In this document: positions 6,930-17,057 of the stretch, piece by piece
Layout: every line of letters starts with the position of its first letter
How positions within the stretch are numbered: the first letter of the stretch is position 1
Source: Candidatus Saccharibacteria bacterium
Lineage (GTDB): Bacteria; Patescibacteriota; Saccharimonadia; Saccharimonadales; Saccharimonadaceae
DNA: 64,000 bases
Direction of reading: 5' to 3'
NCBI GenBank assembly: GCA_016789455.1
Contig: JAEUQU010000002.1
Location: forward strand, 186,001-250,000
Translations under genes and position numbers: made by a program
The notes under the pieces: model-generated
Told to the model about the DNA's origin: nothing
Seen by the model: the letters and a program-made list of their open reading frames with translations, nothing else
Database searches by the model: none

Positions 6930-8566
6930 ATAAGATCACCTCATATTTACAGGAGCACATCGCAGGCGAAATCCTGACTTCTGCGGCCGCGCGGCGCTAT
7001 TTCTCGACTGATGCCAGCGTTCTTTCGGTTGCGCCGTTATTTGTCGTGTACCCCAAGAATGCCGCTGATATCCGCAAGATCGCCCGCTTCAGCTGGCAGC
7101 TGGCCGAAAAAGGCCACAAACTGCCGATTACCGCCCGTGGCCGCGGCACCGACCTGTCTGGCGCTGCCATCGGTTCCGGCCTGGTCATGGTCTTTCCCGC
7201 CCACATGAACCGTCTGCTCGAAATGGACACCAAGCAGAAGCTGGTGCGCCTGCAGCCGGGCATGAATTTCCGGACGCTGCAGGATGTCCTGGAGACGCAC
7301 AACCTGTTCCTGCCGCCGTATCCTGCCTCATATAACTACTCTTCGGTCGGGGGTGCCATCGCCAATAATTCAGCGGGCGAGAAGACGCTGAAGTACGGCT
7401 CGATGCGTGAGTATGTGCGCAACCTCGAGGTGATCCTTAGCAACGGCGATGTCATTCAGACCAAGCGCCTGAACAAGCGTGAACTGAGTCAGAAGCAGGG
7501 GCTTGATACCTTTGAGGGCGAGATTTACCGCCAGCTTGATTCCATCCTGACCGATAACGCCGCACTGATCGATGACCACGACCGTGATTTTGCCGGCATC
7601 TCCAAGCGTGCCTCGGGCTACTCGCTCTTCGACATCAAACGGGCTGACGGTTCGTTCGACCTGACGCCGCTGTTGGTGGGGTCGCAGGGGACGCTGGGTA
7701 TCGTTAGTGAGGCCATCGTCAGCGTTTCGGCTGCCGTGCCGTCGACGACGCTGGTGGCCATCGAATGTGAAGACATCGACATTGCCACGGCGGCCATCGA
7801 AGCTGTGACGCCGCTGGGGCCGAGCACGCTCGAAATGGTCGACAAGCATTTGCTGAAGACCGTGGGCGAAACACATCCCACGCTGCTCGAAGACCTTGTT
7901 TCCGAACCGTACCCTGGCATTCTGCTACTGGCTGAATTCGATGATGACAGCGCCCGTAAGCAGCAGGCAAAGATCAAGAAACTGCAGAAGCTGCTGCAGG
8001 GCATCACCAATAAGGTGACCATCTCGACCGATGCGGAAGAGCAGGAAGATTTCTGGGCTATCCGCCGCGCCGCCGCTTTTGTCATGAGCGCCAACCAGGG
8101 TGGCCGTGCCGCTTTGCCGTTCATCGAGGATGCTGCCGTGCCGCCGGAGAAGTTCAAGTTGTTGCTGAACGGTCTGTACGCCCTGCTTGAGAAATATCAT
8201 CTGGAGATGGCCGTCTGGGGCCACGCCGGTGACGCCAACCTGCATGTCCAGCCGTTGATGGATCTTTCGCAGCTCAGCGATCGCCAGCGCCTGATGAAGC
8301 TGATGACCGAGTATAATGCCCTGGTCATCAAGCTGGGTGGCATCATCAGCGCCGAGCACAATGACGGCCGGCTGCGCGCGCCGTTTTTGCAGGCTCAGCA
8401 TGGTGACGATATGCTGGCGGTGTTCAAGCAGGTCAAGAAGCTGTTTGACCCATACGGCATACTGAATCCGGGAGTCAAATTCGGTACTGACCTGAAGGGT
8501 GTGGTGGGCAGTCTGCGTACCAGCTATTCCATCGAACATCTGCACGACTACCTGCCGTACAGCTAG
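6926..8566 (+). CDS. FAD-binding oxidoreductase (D-lactate/glycolate oxidase, GlcD type)
   Basis: A 546-residue flavoprotein of the FAD-linked oxidase family. The N-terminal PCMH FAD-binding domain (about 40-230) has 'GRGTDLSGAAIGSG' and 'NNSAGEKTLKYG'; the C-terminal FAD-linked oxidase domain (about 265-525) has 'WGHAGDANLHVQPL' and the late 'FDPYGILNPG' signature. It likely oxidises D-lactate or another 2-hydroxyacid. No iron-sulfur partner (GlcF) is adjacent, and the electron acceptor cannot be inferred. The start is an ATG lacking a good Shine-Dalgarno site but overlapped by the stop of a mini-ORF. Confidence 0.85.
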   Translation: MNKITSYLQEHIAGEILTSAAARRYFSTDASVLSVAPLFVVYPKNAADIRKIARFSWQLAEKGHKLPITARGRGTDLSGAAIGSGLVMVFPAHMNRLLEMDTKQKLVRLQPGMNFRTLQDVLETHNLFLPPYPASYNYSSVGGAIANNSAGEKTLKYGSMREYVRNLEVILSNGDVIQTKRLNKRELSQKQGLDTFEGEIYRQLDSILTDNAALIDDHDRDFAGISKRASGYSLFDIKRADGSFDLTPLLVGSQGTLGIVSEAIVSVSAAVPSTTLVAIECEDIDIATAAIEAVTPLGPSTLEMVDKHLLKTVGETHPTLLEDLVSEPYPGILLLAEFDDDSARKQQAKIKKLQKLLQGITNKVTISTDAEEQEDFWAIRRAAAFVMSANQGGRAALPFIEDAAVPPEKFKLLLNGLYALLEKYHLEMAVWGHAGDANLHVQPLMDLSQLSDRQRLMKLMTEYNALVIKLGGIISAEHNDGRLRAPFLQAQHGDDMLAVFKQVKKLFDPYGILNPGVKFGTDLKGVVGSLRTSYSIEHLHDYLPYS

Positions 8567-8618
8567 TATTGTTAAATTCCGCCGTTTGCGCTACTATACT
8601 GTTTGTACAAACCAATGT

Positions 8619-8705
8619 GCGCGAGTGGCGGAATTGGTAGACGCGCTAGCTTCAGGTGTTAGTGTCCGTAAGGACGTGGAAGTTCGAGTCTTCTCTCGCG
8701 TACCA
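8619..8705 (+). tRNA. tRNA-Leu (anticodon CAG)
   Basis: Acceptor GCGCGAG/CTCGCGT (first pair G-U), anticodon stem CTAGC/GTTAG with loop TTCAGGT (anticodon CAG), long variable arm, encoded CCA. TATACT at about 8595-8600 matches the other tRNA-Leu promoter. Confidence 0.95.
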
Positions 8706-8713
8706 GATAAAGT

Positions 8714-8743
8714 GCCGGCTGTGACAGCCGGTGTTTTATTTTT
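8714..8743 (+). terminator. Terminator after tRNA-Leu(CAG)
   Basis: CCGGCTG/CAGCCGG stem with a TGA loop followed by a T-rich tract. Confidence 0.75.
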
Positions 8744-8747
8744 GCCG

Positions 8748-8753
8748 TATAAT
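8748..8753 (+). promoter_or_regulatory. -10 TATAAT, leaderless candidate
   Basis: Perfect TATAAT ending 10 bp before the ATG at 8764; no Shine-Dalgarno site lies in between. Confidence 0.55.
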
Positions 8754-8763
8754 ACAAGCGATT

Positions 8764-9330
8764 ATGGAAGACCATCTTGACCCACAACTGATAGCCGACG
8801 GCGATACCCGCAACGTCGTCGATGCATACCGCGGCTGGAAGAACGAAGCTATCAAAGCTGACCTGGCGCGGCGGGCTTTCGTGTACCACGTGGCGATTGA
8901 GAACTATCAGCATGATTTCAACATCGGAACGATCGTCCGCAATGCAAATGCCTTCAATGCCGGCGGTGTGCACATCATCGGCAAGCGCAAGTGGAACCGG
9001 CGGGGTGCCATGGTGACGGATAAGTACCTGCAGTTATATCACCATGAAAGTGCCCGGGAATTTGCCGAGTGGGCCAAAGTGAATCAAATGGTAATAACCG
9101 GGGTGGATAATATCGAAGGCAGCACCGATCTGGCAGTGGCGGAGCTGCCGGAGCGGACGGTGTTGGTGTTCGGGCAGGAGGGGCCCGGGCTGTCGCCGGA
9201 GTTGCAGGCGGTCTGCCGGTCGGTGGTGGCTATCGAGCAGTTCGGCTCGACTCGCTCGGTGAACGTGGGCGTCGCTTCGGGTATTCTGATGTACGAGTGG
9301 GTGCGGCGTTGGGTACTGGAGCGGCGGTAG
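8764..9330 (+). CDS. SpoU/TrmH-family RNA 2'-O-methyltransferase
   Basis: A 188-residue SPOUT methyltransferase. The three family motifs are present: motif 1 'NIGTIVRNANAFNAGGV' (about 47-63), motif 2 'VLVFGQEGPGLS' (about 134-145) and motif 3 'SVNVGVASGILMYEW' (about 163-177), which form the trefoil-knotted SAM site. The substrate (tRNA or rRNA position) cannot be told from sequence. The start chosen is the ATG just behind a perfect TATAAT, so the message is probably almost leaderless. A second SPOUT protein is encoded at 29324-29824. Confidence 0.85.
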   Translation: MEDHLDPQLIADGDTRNVVDAYRGWKNEAIKADLARRAFVYHVAIENYQHDFNIGTIVRNANAFNAGGVHIIGKRKWNRRGAMVTDKYLQLYHHESAREFAEWAKVNQMVITGVDNIEGSTDLAVAELPERTVLVFGQEGPGLSPELQAVCRSVVAIEQFGSTRSVNVGVASGILMYEWVRRWVLERR

Positions 9331-9399
9331 ATTGTATTTGTGCTTACTACACCTTATAATGGCGTACAAGTACATACAAAAAACAAACAGGTCCCATTC

Positions 9400-10002
9400 A
9401 TGAGCCATTACCAAATCTGCGTATCCGGCGCTGCCTCCGGAAATACTGTCGAAGCCTCTAGTCATCTGGCCTTTGCCGTCGGTGCGGCGATTGCCCGTGC
9501 TAAGCAGACGTTGATTACCGGGGCGACCATCGGGCTGCCGCGTCATGCTGCCGAAGGGGCGAAGTCTGAAGGCGGCTTGTCTATCGGCTTTTCGCCGGCC
9601 GCAACATTGCGCGAGCATGTCCATTCGTACCGGTTGCCGACCGAGGAATTCGACTATATCAATTACACCGGCATGGAATATGTCGGCCGTGATGTGCACC
9701 TGGTGCGTTCCAGTGATGCGGTCATTACCGTTGGCGGCCGCATGGGAAGCCTGCATGAGTTCTCGACGGCAATCGAGAGCAATAAGGTCTGTGCCGTGCT
9801 GTTGGGCAGTGGCGGGCTGGCGGATTTTATCCCGCTGCTGACCGAGCGCATCCATACGCCGCACAAAAGCGAAATCATCTACGACACCGACCCGGAGCGC
9901 ATCGTGACGCGCGTCGTAGAGGCACTCAATAAGAAATACGCTGATTTCCGCACTGAGATAAAGGACGTCAACGAACGTCCCGCCGCCCAGCGCAACGGGT
10001 AG
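9400..10002 (+). CDS. SLOG/LOG-like Rossmann protein
   Basis: A 200-residue protein. The 'CVSGAASG' start, the central 'LITGATIGLP' and especially 'AVITVGGRMGSLHEF' (about 106-120) match the nucleotide-binding fold of the SLOG superfamily (lysine decarboxylase-like LOG, DprA Rossmann and TIGR00725 groups). These proteins bind or process nucleotides; the PGGxGTxxE motif of true cytokinin-forming LOG enzymes is altered here to GGRMGSLHEF, so enzymatic activity is uncertain. The ATG at 9400 is chosen over the one at 9340 because the fold begins there. Convergent with the zinc-ribbon gene at 10091. Confidence 0.7.
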   Translation: MSHYQICVSGAASGNTVEASSHLAFAVGAAIARAKQTLITGATIGLPRHAAEGAKSEGGLSIGFSPAATLREHVHSYRLPTEEFDYINYTGMEYVGRDVHLVRSSDAVITVGGRMGSLHEFSTAIESNKVCAVLLGSGGLADFIPLLTERIHTPHKSEIIYDTDPERIVTRVVEALNKKYADFRTEIKDVNERPAAQRNG

Positions 10003-10025
10003 CTGAAGCCTTGTGGAAAGGAAGA

Positions 10026-10056
10026 CGCCCTCCCGTGCGTAGTGCACGGGAGGGCG
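10026..10056 (-). terminator. Perfect 13-bp hairpin terminator
   Basis: CGCCCTCCCGTGC (10026-10038) pairs fully with 10044-10056. A T-rich tract follows on the minus strand, so it ends the gene at 10091. Confidence 0.8.
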
Positions 10057-10090
10057 TTGCTGGATGGTGCCCCGGGCCAGCCGGCCGCCC

Positions 10091-10855
10091 CTAGGGCCTT
10101 CCCACGGTAATGCCGGCCGCGGCCAGCCTGCGGTAGAGCGTGCGCGGCAGCTGCAGGCCGGCGTGTCCGCGCGCGGTTGACGGCGGGAACGTCGCCGGGC
10201 AAGCCGGGCATTCGGCGGCCGGACCCAGACCGGTACCGCAGACGCCGCAGATGTGGATGCGGCGCACTGGCACGCCGGGTGCCGGCATTTCGGCAATGAC
10301 CGCCGGCTCAGTGCTCAGCTGGCCAAGCGCGAGCGACCAGGTGTGCAGCACCGGCTGATTGCCGTCGGCCGGCAGAGTGTCCCACGGCCGGATCAAGGTG
10401 ACGCCGGCTTCGAGAGGCGTGCCGCCGGGCCCGTCGGCCGTACCGGGCGGAACGATGACCAGCTGGAGGTGATCCGGCCAGTCCTGCCCGGCTAGCCGGA
10501 GTGCCCAGTTGGCCTGGGCGTATTGCAGGGCGCCGTGCACGTACCGGATCGGGTTGCCCGCGCCATCGGTCGTCGTGGTGGCTGGCAGCATCGGCCGCCG
10601 GATGATGGCGGCAGGCCTGCCGTCGATGGGCGGGTGGTACTCCAGGATGTTGACGTGCGCGGGACGCAGCAGTGGCGGGGCGGCAACGACGAGTGCTGCT
10701 CTGTCGCTGCGCGCCCGGTCGATCATGCCGTGCAGCCGGCGTTCCTCCAGATGGGGCAGTAGGCGTTGCAGCGCCGTGCTGTCCAGGTTTGTGAGGGTGC
10801 CGGTCTGCAGCAACTCGGTCATGGCAGAGACATACACAGTGCGTGCCGACTCCAT
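10091..10855 (-). CDS. Hypothetical protein with C-terminal zinc ribbon (paralog 2)
   Basis: A 254-residue protein of unknown family. Residues 1-195 carry no recognised domain; residues about 200-225 form a CxxCG...CxxC zinc ribbon ('CGVCGTGL', 'CPACP'), followed by a basic helix with 'LQLPRTLYRRL'. The gene immediately upstream on the same strand (10994-11752) has the same length, the same ribbon and the same tail, so they are tandem paralogs. GC-rich coding sequence, AAGGAG before the ATG, own promoter and a perfect 3' hairpin. The ribbon suggests nucleic-acid or protein binding. Confidence 0.75.
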   Translation of the reverse strand: MESARTVYVSAMTELLQTGTLTNLDSTALQRLLPHLEERRLHGMIDRARSDRAALVVAAPPLLRPAHVNILEYHPPIDGRPAAIIRRPMLPATTTTDGAGNPIRYVHGALQYAQANWALRLAGQDWPDHLQLVIVPPGTADGPGGTPLEAGVTLIRPWDTLPADGNQPVLHTWSLALGQLSTEPAVIAEMPAPGVPVRRIHICGVCGTGLGPAAECPACPATFPPSTARGHAGLQLPRTLYRRLAAAGITVGRP

Positions 10856-10905
10856 GGAAACTCCTTAGGTAGGTGTGGTGGGGTGCCGCAGAGCGGCGTT
10901 TCAAG

Positions 10906-10934
10906 AGTATAAAATAATCAGTAGACTGTAGCAA
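10906..10934 (-). promoter_or_regulatory. Promoter of zinc-ribbon paralog 2
   Basis: Minus-strand TTGCTA (10929-10934), 17 bp spacer, TATACT (10906-10911), about 50 bp before the ATG. Confidence 0.65.
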
Positions 10935-10944
10935 GAAGTAGAAA

Positions 10945-10970
10945 CCCTCCGCACCCGCAGGTACGGAGGG
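10945..10970 (-). terminator. Hairpin after zinc-ribbon paralog 1
   Basis: CCCTCCGYACC stem pairing with GGGTGCGGAGGG around a short loop, followed on the minus strand by TTTCTACTTCTT. It separates the two paralog transcription units. Confidence 0.7.
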
Positions 10971-10993
10971 AGTTCCACATCGGTGCCGGCTGC

Positions 10994-11752
10994 TCAGGTG
11001 CGCATGCCGTCGTACTGGAAGCCCATCGCCTGCAGTGCCCGCCGCGCCTTGCGCGGCAGCTCGAGGCTGCCGGCGGTACGGCTGGCTTCGTGAGGGAAGG
11101 CCCGGTAGCAGCTGGGGCAGTAGTCGGGGGTGAGCCCGGTGCCGCAGCGGGCGCAGAACTCGAGCTGCGTGTGCTCCAGCCCATGCGTCAGCTCGGCCGC
11201 CCCGGCCGCACCGGTCGCCCAGTGCATCGTGGCCGCGTCGAAGTCCGATGACGCGACGACGCCATCATGCAGCGTTGCCAGGCCGGCCCACGGCTTATCG
11301 AGGGCGAAGGTGATGGACGCCACGGTGGTCTGACTGGCACCGTTGCCCACCGGCTTGACGAGCAGGGCGGTGACGGCACCGGCCCAGGTGTCGGTGTAGA
11401 GCTGGGCCGGCCAGGTCCTGGCGGGGTACTCACCGGCTTCACGCAGGAAGGAGGGCGGTGCTTCGTCGGAGTCGGCATGGAAGTCGTGGTCGACCGCCGC
11501 CGTCCCCGCGTAGCTGACCATGGCGGGACGTTCGCCCTGGCGCGGTTCGATCCGGGCCAGATGGACGATGTCATCCCGGACCAGTGCGGGCAGCGCGATC
11601 CTGGTGGGGAACTGCGTGCCGTACAGGGCCTGGTGGTGATGCGCGGCCAGGTGCGGGCAGAGCTGGCCGAAGTACTGCAGGTAGACGATGGTCTTGCCTT
11701 GTGCGGCCAGCTTGTTCAGGGCTTCGTGGTACGACGTGGTGCTGCGGAGCAT
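10994..11752 (-). CDS. Hypothetical protein with C-terminal zinc ribbon (paralog 1)
   Basis: A 252-residue protein, homologous to 10091-10855 through the C-terminal ribbon ('CARCGTGL', 'CPSCYRAFP') and the tail 'LELPRKARRAL', and by equal length. The N-terminal part has a His-rich stretch ('CPHLAAHHHQAL') and no known domain. The start is taken at the ATG at 11752, behind GAAAGGA and a promoter; the open frame upstream to 11899 runs through that promoter. The promoter spacer contains the same palindrome as the promoter at 529-557, so this gene may share a regulator with the hydrolase. GC-rich composition. Confidence 0.7.
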   Translation of the reverse strand: MLRSTTSYHEALNKLAAQGKTIVYLQYFGQLCPHLAAHHHQALYGTQFPTRIALPALVRDDIVHLARIEPRQGERPAMVSYAGTAAVDHDFHADSDEAPPSFLREAGEYPARTWPAQLYTDTWAGAVTALLVKPVGNGASQTTVASITFALDKPWAGLATLHDGVVASSDFDAATMHWATGAAGAAELTHGLEHTQLEFCARCGTGLTPDYCPSCYRAFPHEASRTAGSLELPRKARRALQAMGFQYDGMRT

Positions 11753-11812
11753 GGCGGCCGTATCCTTTCGTCGATGTGGATCAAGGCTCCGCGGACAGCG
11801 GAGACTTATATT

Positions 11813-11841
11813 TTTATACAATTTTTCATGTGAAAATACAA
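11813..11841 (-). promoter_or_regulatory. Promoter with palindromic operator
   Basis: Minus-strand TTGTAT (11836-11841), 17 bp, TATAAA (11813-11818). The spacer holds TTTTCACATGAAAA (11823-11836, minus strand), identical to the site at 530-543. Confidence 0.65.
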
Positions 11842-11904
11842 GGGTAGGCGCTCTCCTTTTCAGCCGGTACTCAGCCGGTTTCAGCATTCTGGCGTCCAAA
11901 GTGC

Positions 11905-11910
11905 TAAAAT
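11905..11910 (+). promoter_or_regulatory. -10 of uvrB (leaderless candidate)
   Basis: TAAAAT lies 7 bp before the uvrB ATG, placing transcription start on the start codon. No Shine-Dalgarno site. Confidence 0.45.
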
Positions 11911-11917
11911 GGTATAG

Positions 11918-13882
<1,965 letters not shown>

Positions 13883-14077
13883 CGTGCGCCGCAGCGTTGA
13901 ATTTCATCAAAAGTTAATACTATAACAGTGGCCGCGCCGGACGTGGTCACTTTTACTATTGAATCTTCGCCGACTAACTACTACACTTATTGAGTTAAAG
14001 CGCTAGCGCTTGAGCAAATAGATACGTGAGAAATATAAAAGGAAAACGATAGGACGGTGCTACGGCACTGATTTGCC
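13883..14077 (+). promoter_or_regulatory. Regulatory region of the xylanase gene
   Basis: Contains TTGAAT-18 bp-TATAAC (about 13899-13928) and the perfect 14-bp palindrome AAGCGCTAGCGCTT at 13998-14011. The palindrome with central CG-rich core resembles LacI-family operators that control glycoside hydrolase genes. Confidence 0.45.
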
Positions 14078-15283
14078 ATGATAAAATCACATCCCCTTAC
14101 CTCTAAGACCTTATCAATTCCTAATATCGGAGCGGCAGCCGCGGCGGCGCTGGCCATTATCACGCTGACGCTGTTGATCGTGACGCATGCGGCCACCCAG
14201 GTGCCAATGACCGAGGCCGAAGTGGCAGTCCGCGACCAGACCAGTGTGATTGATGACCCGCAGGCGTCAGCCGGCCAGGCCTTGCTGTTCGGGTCGGCGG
14301 CCGGCGTGCCGACGGATCCGGGTGGCGGTGATGATGACGGCGAGCCGACCGACCCTGGCGGCGTGCCGGTGGAACCGCAGCAGCCCGGCAAACTGTTTTT
14401 GGGGGCGGCCGTCGAGCCGGACCAACTGAGCAATCCGCAGTTTACCTCGACATTGGAGCAGTATAAGTTTACGTCGCTGACCGCCGAGAATGCCATGAAG
14501 TTCGGGCAACTCCAGCCTAACCAAGGTCAGTTTAACTGGGGTGGCGCCGACGCCATCGTCAATTATGCGCAATCAAAAGGCATGCGCGTGCGCGGCCACA
14601 CGCTTATCTGGCACCGTGACGTTCCTGGCTGGGTCAACGGCCTCAGTTCGGAGCAGGCGGCCACTGCGCTCAAGACGCACATCCAGCAGGTGATGGGGCG
14701 GTACAAGGGCAAGATTGCCCAGTGGGACGTTGCCAATGAGGTATTCAACGATGACGGCACCCTGCGTGATACCGTCTGGCTGCAGAAACTAGGCAATGAC
14801 TATCTGGCGCAGGCGTATACCTGGGCGCACGAGGCCGACCCATCTGCCCAGCTGTATTACAACGACTACAGTGCCGAAAGCGGTGAGAGCGGCGGTTCGC
14901 AGGCCAAGGTTGATGCGGTCTACAACATGGTGAAAAGTCTCAAGGAGCGCGGCGTACCAATCCATGGCGTCGGCCTGCAGATGCATGCCCAAGGTGGTTA
15001 TCCGGGAAGCGGCAACGCTATCAAGGCCAATATGCAGCGGTTGGGCACGCTGGGCGTGAAGGCGGAGCTTACCGAGCTTGATATCGTCGATGTCGCCGAC
15101 CAGGCAGGGCGTTACGCCGAATACGGCCGGGCCTGCAAGGAGGCCGGCAACTGCACCGCCGTGACGACCTGGGGTCTGTACGACGGGCACACCTGGCGGC
15201 CCGGGATGAACCCGCTGTTGTTCGATGGCAACTTCCAGCCCAAGCCTGCGTACGAGGCGCTGACCCAGGCCATGGGGCTCTAA
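14078..15283 (+). CDS. Membrane-anchored GH10 endo-1,4-beta-xylanase
   Basis: A 401-residue surface enzyme. An N-terminal hydrophobic helix (about 18-44) acts as signal-anchor, then comes a Gly/Asp/Pro-rich linker (about 80-105) and the GH10 barrel (about 108-400). The acid/base Glu is E221 in 'WDVANEVF' and the nucleophile is E333 in 'ELTELDI'; 'RGHTLIWH' is the conserved substrate-binding segment. It should cleave xylan or related beta-1,4 chains outside the cell. The stretch before the linker ('ASAGQALLFG') is mirrored in the GH16 enzyme at 51942, hinting at a shared surface-display module. A palindromic operator lies upstream. Confidence 0.9.
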   Translation: MIKSHPLTSKTLSIPNIGAAAAAALAIITLTLLIVTHAATQVPMTEAEVAVRDQTSVIDDPQASAGQALLFGSAAGVPTDPGGGDDDGEPTDPGGVPVEPQQPGKLFLGAAVEPDQLSNPQFTSTLEQYKFTSLTAENAMKFGQLQPNQGQFNWGGADAIVNYAQSKGMRVRGHTLIWHRDVPGWVNGLSSEQAATALKTHIQQVMGRYKGKIAQWDVANEVFNDDGTLRDTVWLQKLGNDYLAQAYTWAHEADPSAQLYYNDYSAESGESGGSQAKVDAVYNMVKSLKERGVPIHGVGLQMHAQGGYPGSGNAIKANMQRLGTLGVKAELTELDIVDVADQAGRYAEYGRACKEAGNCTAVTTWGLYDGHTWRPGMNPLLFDGNFQPKPAYEALTQAMGL

Positions 15284-15329
15284 CGGCCCGTAATCTGTAG
15301 CGCCGCTGTAAATCACCTTTTGCATCAGG

Positions 15330-15335
15330 TATACT
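15330..15335 (+). promoter_or_regulatory. -10 of the gat operon
   Basis: TATACT 10 bp before the gatC ATG, with no Shine-Dalgarno site; transcript leader would be about 3-4 nt. Confidence 0.45.
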
Positions 15336-15345
15336 AAATGACGAT

Positions 15346-15639
15346 ATGGCTGATATTACGATTGAAGATGTAAAGAAAGTTGCCCGTCTGTCCGGCCTGA
15401 CACTGACCGATACCGAATGCGAGACGTATCGTGAGCAGTTCGCGGAGATTCTGGGCTATTTCGACCGCCTTAAGGCCGTCGATACTACCGGCCTCGAGCC
15501 GACCTACCAGGTGACCGGCCTGGCCAACGTAACGCGGGAGGACAAGCTGATTGACTATGGTGTCGATCAGGCCGGCCTGCTGGCGAACGTGCCGGCGGCG
15601 CAGGATAAGCAGATCAAAGTGCCGAGGGTCATTGAATAA
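15346..15639 (+). CDS. gatC: Asp/Glu-tRNA amidotransferase subunit C
   Basis: A 97-residue GatC with the family pattern 'VKKVARLSGLTLT' and 'GYFDRLKAVDTTGLEPTYQV'. It holds GatA and GatB together in the GatCAB complex that amidates misacylated Glu-tRNA(Gln) and Asp-tRNA(Asn). First gene of a four-gene operon; its stop codon overlaps the gatA start (TAATG). Confidence 0.93.
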   Translation: MADITIEDVKKVARLSGLTLTDTECETYREQFAEILGYFDRLKAVDTTGLEPTYQVTGLANVTREDKLIDYGVDQAGLLANVPAAQDKQIKVPRVIE

Positions 15640-17057
15640 TGGCTTCCTTCATCACGCCCATTGCCGAGGACGTTACTCGTGGTAATAAAAGCGCGGCTGC
15701 CTATGTCGATGAGGCGCTGGCACGTGCCGAGGCGAGCGCTGAGTACAATGCGCTTATCAGCCTGACGGCAGAGCGGGCGCGGCAGCGTGCCAAAGAGATC
15801 GATGCGCGGATCGCTGCTGGAGAAACGGTGGGGCCGCTGGCCGGCGTGCCGTTCATCGCCAAGGATAATTTCCTGTCGTTCGGTGGTAAGACGACAGCAG
15901 CCAGCGCCATGCTCAAGGATTTTGAAGCGCCGTATCAGGCGACGGCTATCGAGCGGCTGGAGGCAGCTGGGGCTATCTGTATCGGCAAGGCCAACCTTGA
16001 TGCCTTCGCGCATGGTGGGTCGACTGAGAACTCGCACTTTGGTCCTACCTTGAACCCGGTCGACAAGCAGCGGGTGCCGGGCGGAAGCTCCGGCGGCTCG
16101 GCGGCGGCCGTGGCTTTGGATATCGTGCCATTCGCCTTGGGCACTGACACCGGCGGCTCCATCCGCCTGCCCGCCAGCTACTGTGGCGTGGTCGGACTGA
16201 AGCCGACGTACGGCCGGGTCAGCCGCTATGGCGTGGTGGCGATGGCCAGTAGCACCGACACCGTCGGGCCGCTGACCAGGACGGTCGAGGATGCCGCGCT
16301 GGTGCTGGATATCATTGCCGGGCAGGACGCGCGCGATGCGACTACCCTGCCATCGGCCGGTAGTACTGAGAAGTATGCCGACGCTTGTCTGCAGACCGAC
16401 ACGCCTAAGCGCATCGGCGTCATCAAAGAGTGTATGGGCGATCAGCTCGAGCCGGGCTTGCGCCGTCAGATCGAGGCGCAGCTGGAGGCATTCCGGGCGG
16501 CGGGGCATACGGTAGAAGAGGTCAGCCTGCCATCGGTCGAGCTGGCGCTGGCAGTGTATTACATCGTAGTGCCTGCAGAGATCAGTTCCAATCTGGCGCG
16601 CTATGATGGTATCCGCTTCGGCTACCGTTCCCCGGATGCGACCAACCTGCAGCAGACCTATGAGCAGACGCGCTCCAGCGGTTTCAATGACGAGAATGTG
16701 CGCCGCATCATGATCGGCAACTATGTGTTGTCCAGCGGGTATTATGATGCTTACTACCGCCGGGCACAGACGGTCCGGACCAAGATCATCAAAGAGTTGG
16801 AAGCGGCGTACGAGCAGTATGACGTCCTGGTCAGTCCGGTAGCGACCGGCCCGGCCTACAAGTTCGGTGAAAAAGCCGATCCGCTGGCGGTCTATCTGGT
16901 GGATGTCATGACGGTGGCGCCAAGCCTGGCTGGATTACCGGCCATCAGCGTGCCGTGCGGTACCGATGAGGGACTGCCTGTCGGCCTGCAGATCATCGGC
17001 GCCTACGGCGATGAGCCGTCGGTATTGCGGCTGGCTGCCAGTATGGAGGCGGCATGA
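15639..17057 (+). CDS. gatA: Asp/Glu-tRNA amidotransferase subunit A
   Basis: A 472-residue amidase-signature enzyme that releases ammonia from glutamine for transamidation. The Ser-cisSer-Lys triad is visible: Lys in 'FIAKDNF' (about 74), and the two serines in 'PGGSSGGSAAA' (about 150) and 'GTDTGGSIRLPA' (about 174). Length is normal. Its stop overlaps the start of the next gene (ATGA), and it is translated directly after gatC, so stoichiometric production is likely. Confidence 0.95.
   Translation: MASFITPIAEDVTRGNKSAAAYVDEALARAEASAEYNALISLTAERARQRAKEIDARIAAGETVGPLAGVPFIAKDNFLSFGGKTTAASAMLKDFEAPYQATAIERLEAAGAICIGKANLDAFAHGGSTENSHFGPTLNPVDKQRVPGGSSGGSAAAVALDIVPFALGTDTGGSIRLPASYCGVVGLKPTYGRVSRYGVVAMASSTDTVGPLTRTVEDAALVLDIIAGQDARDATTLPSAGSTEKYADACLQTDTPKRIGVIKECMGDQLEPGLRRQIEAQLEAFRAAGHTVEEVSLPSVELALAVYYIVVPAEISSNLARYDGIRFGYRSPDATNLQQTYEQTRSSGFNDENVRRIMIGNYVLSSGYYDAYYRRAQTVRTKIIKELEAAYEQYDVLVSPVATGPAYKFGEKADPLAVYLVDVMTVAPSLAGLPAISVPCGTDEGLPVGLQIIGAYGDEPSVLRLAASMEAA

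Noticed and set aside
9034-10296. 420-codon open frame on the minus strand
   Set aside because: Runs antisense through the SpoU methylase and SLOG genes and through part of the zinc-ribbon gene in another frame; residue pattern is non-protein-like and no start signal is present.
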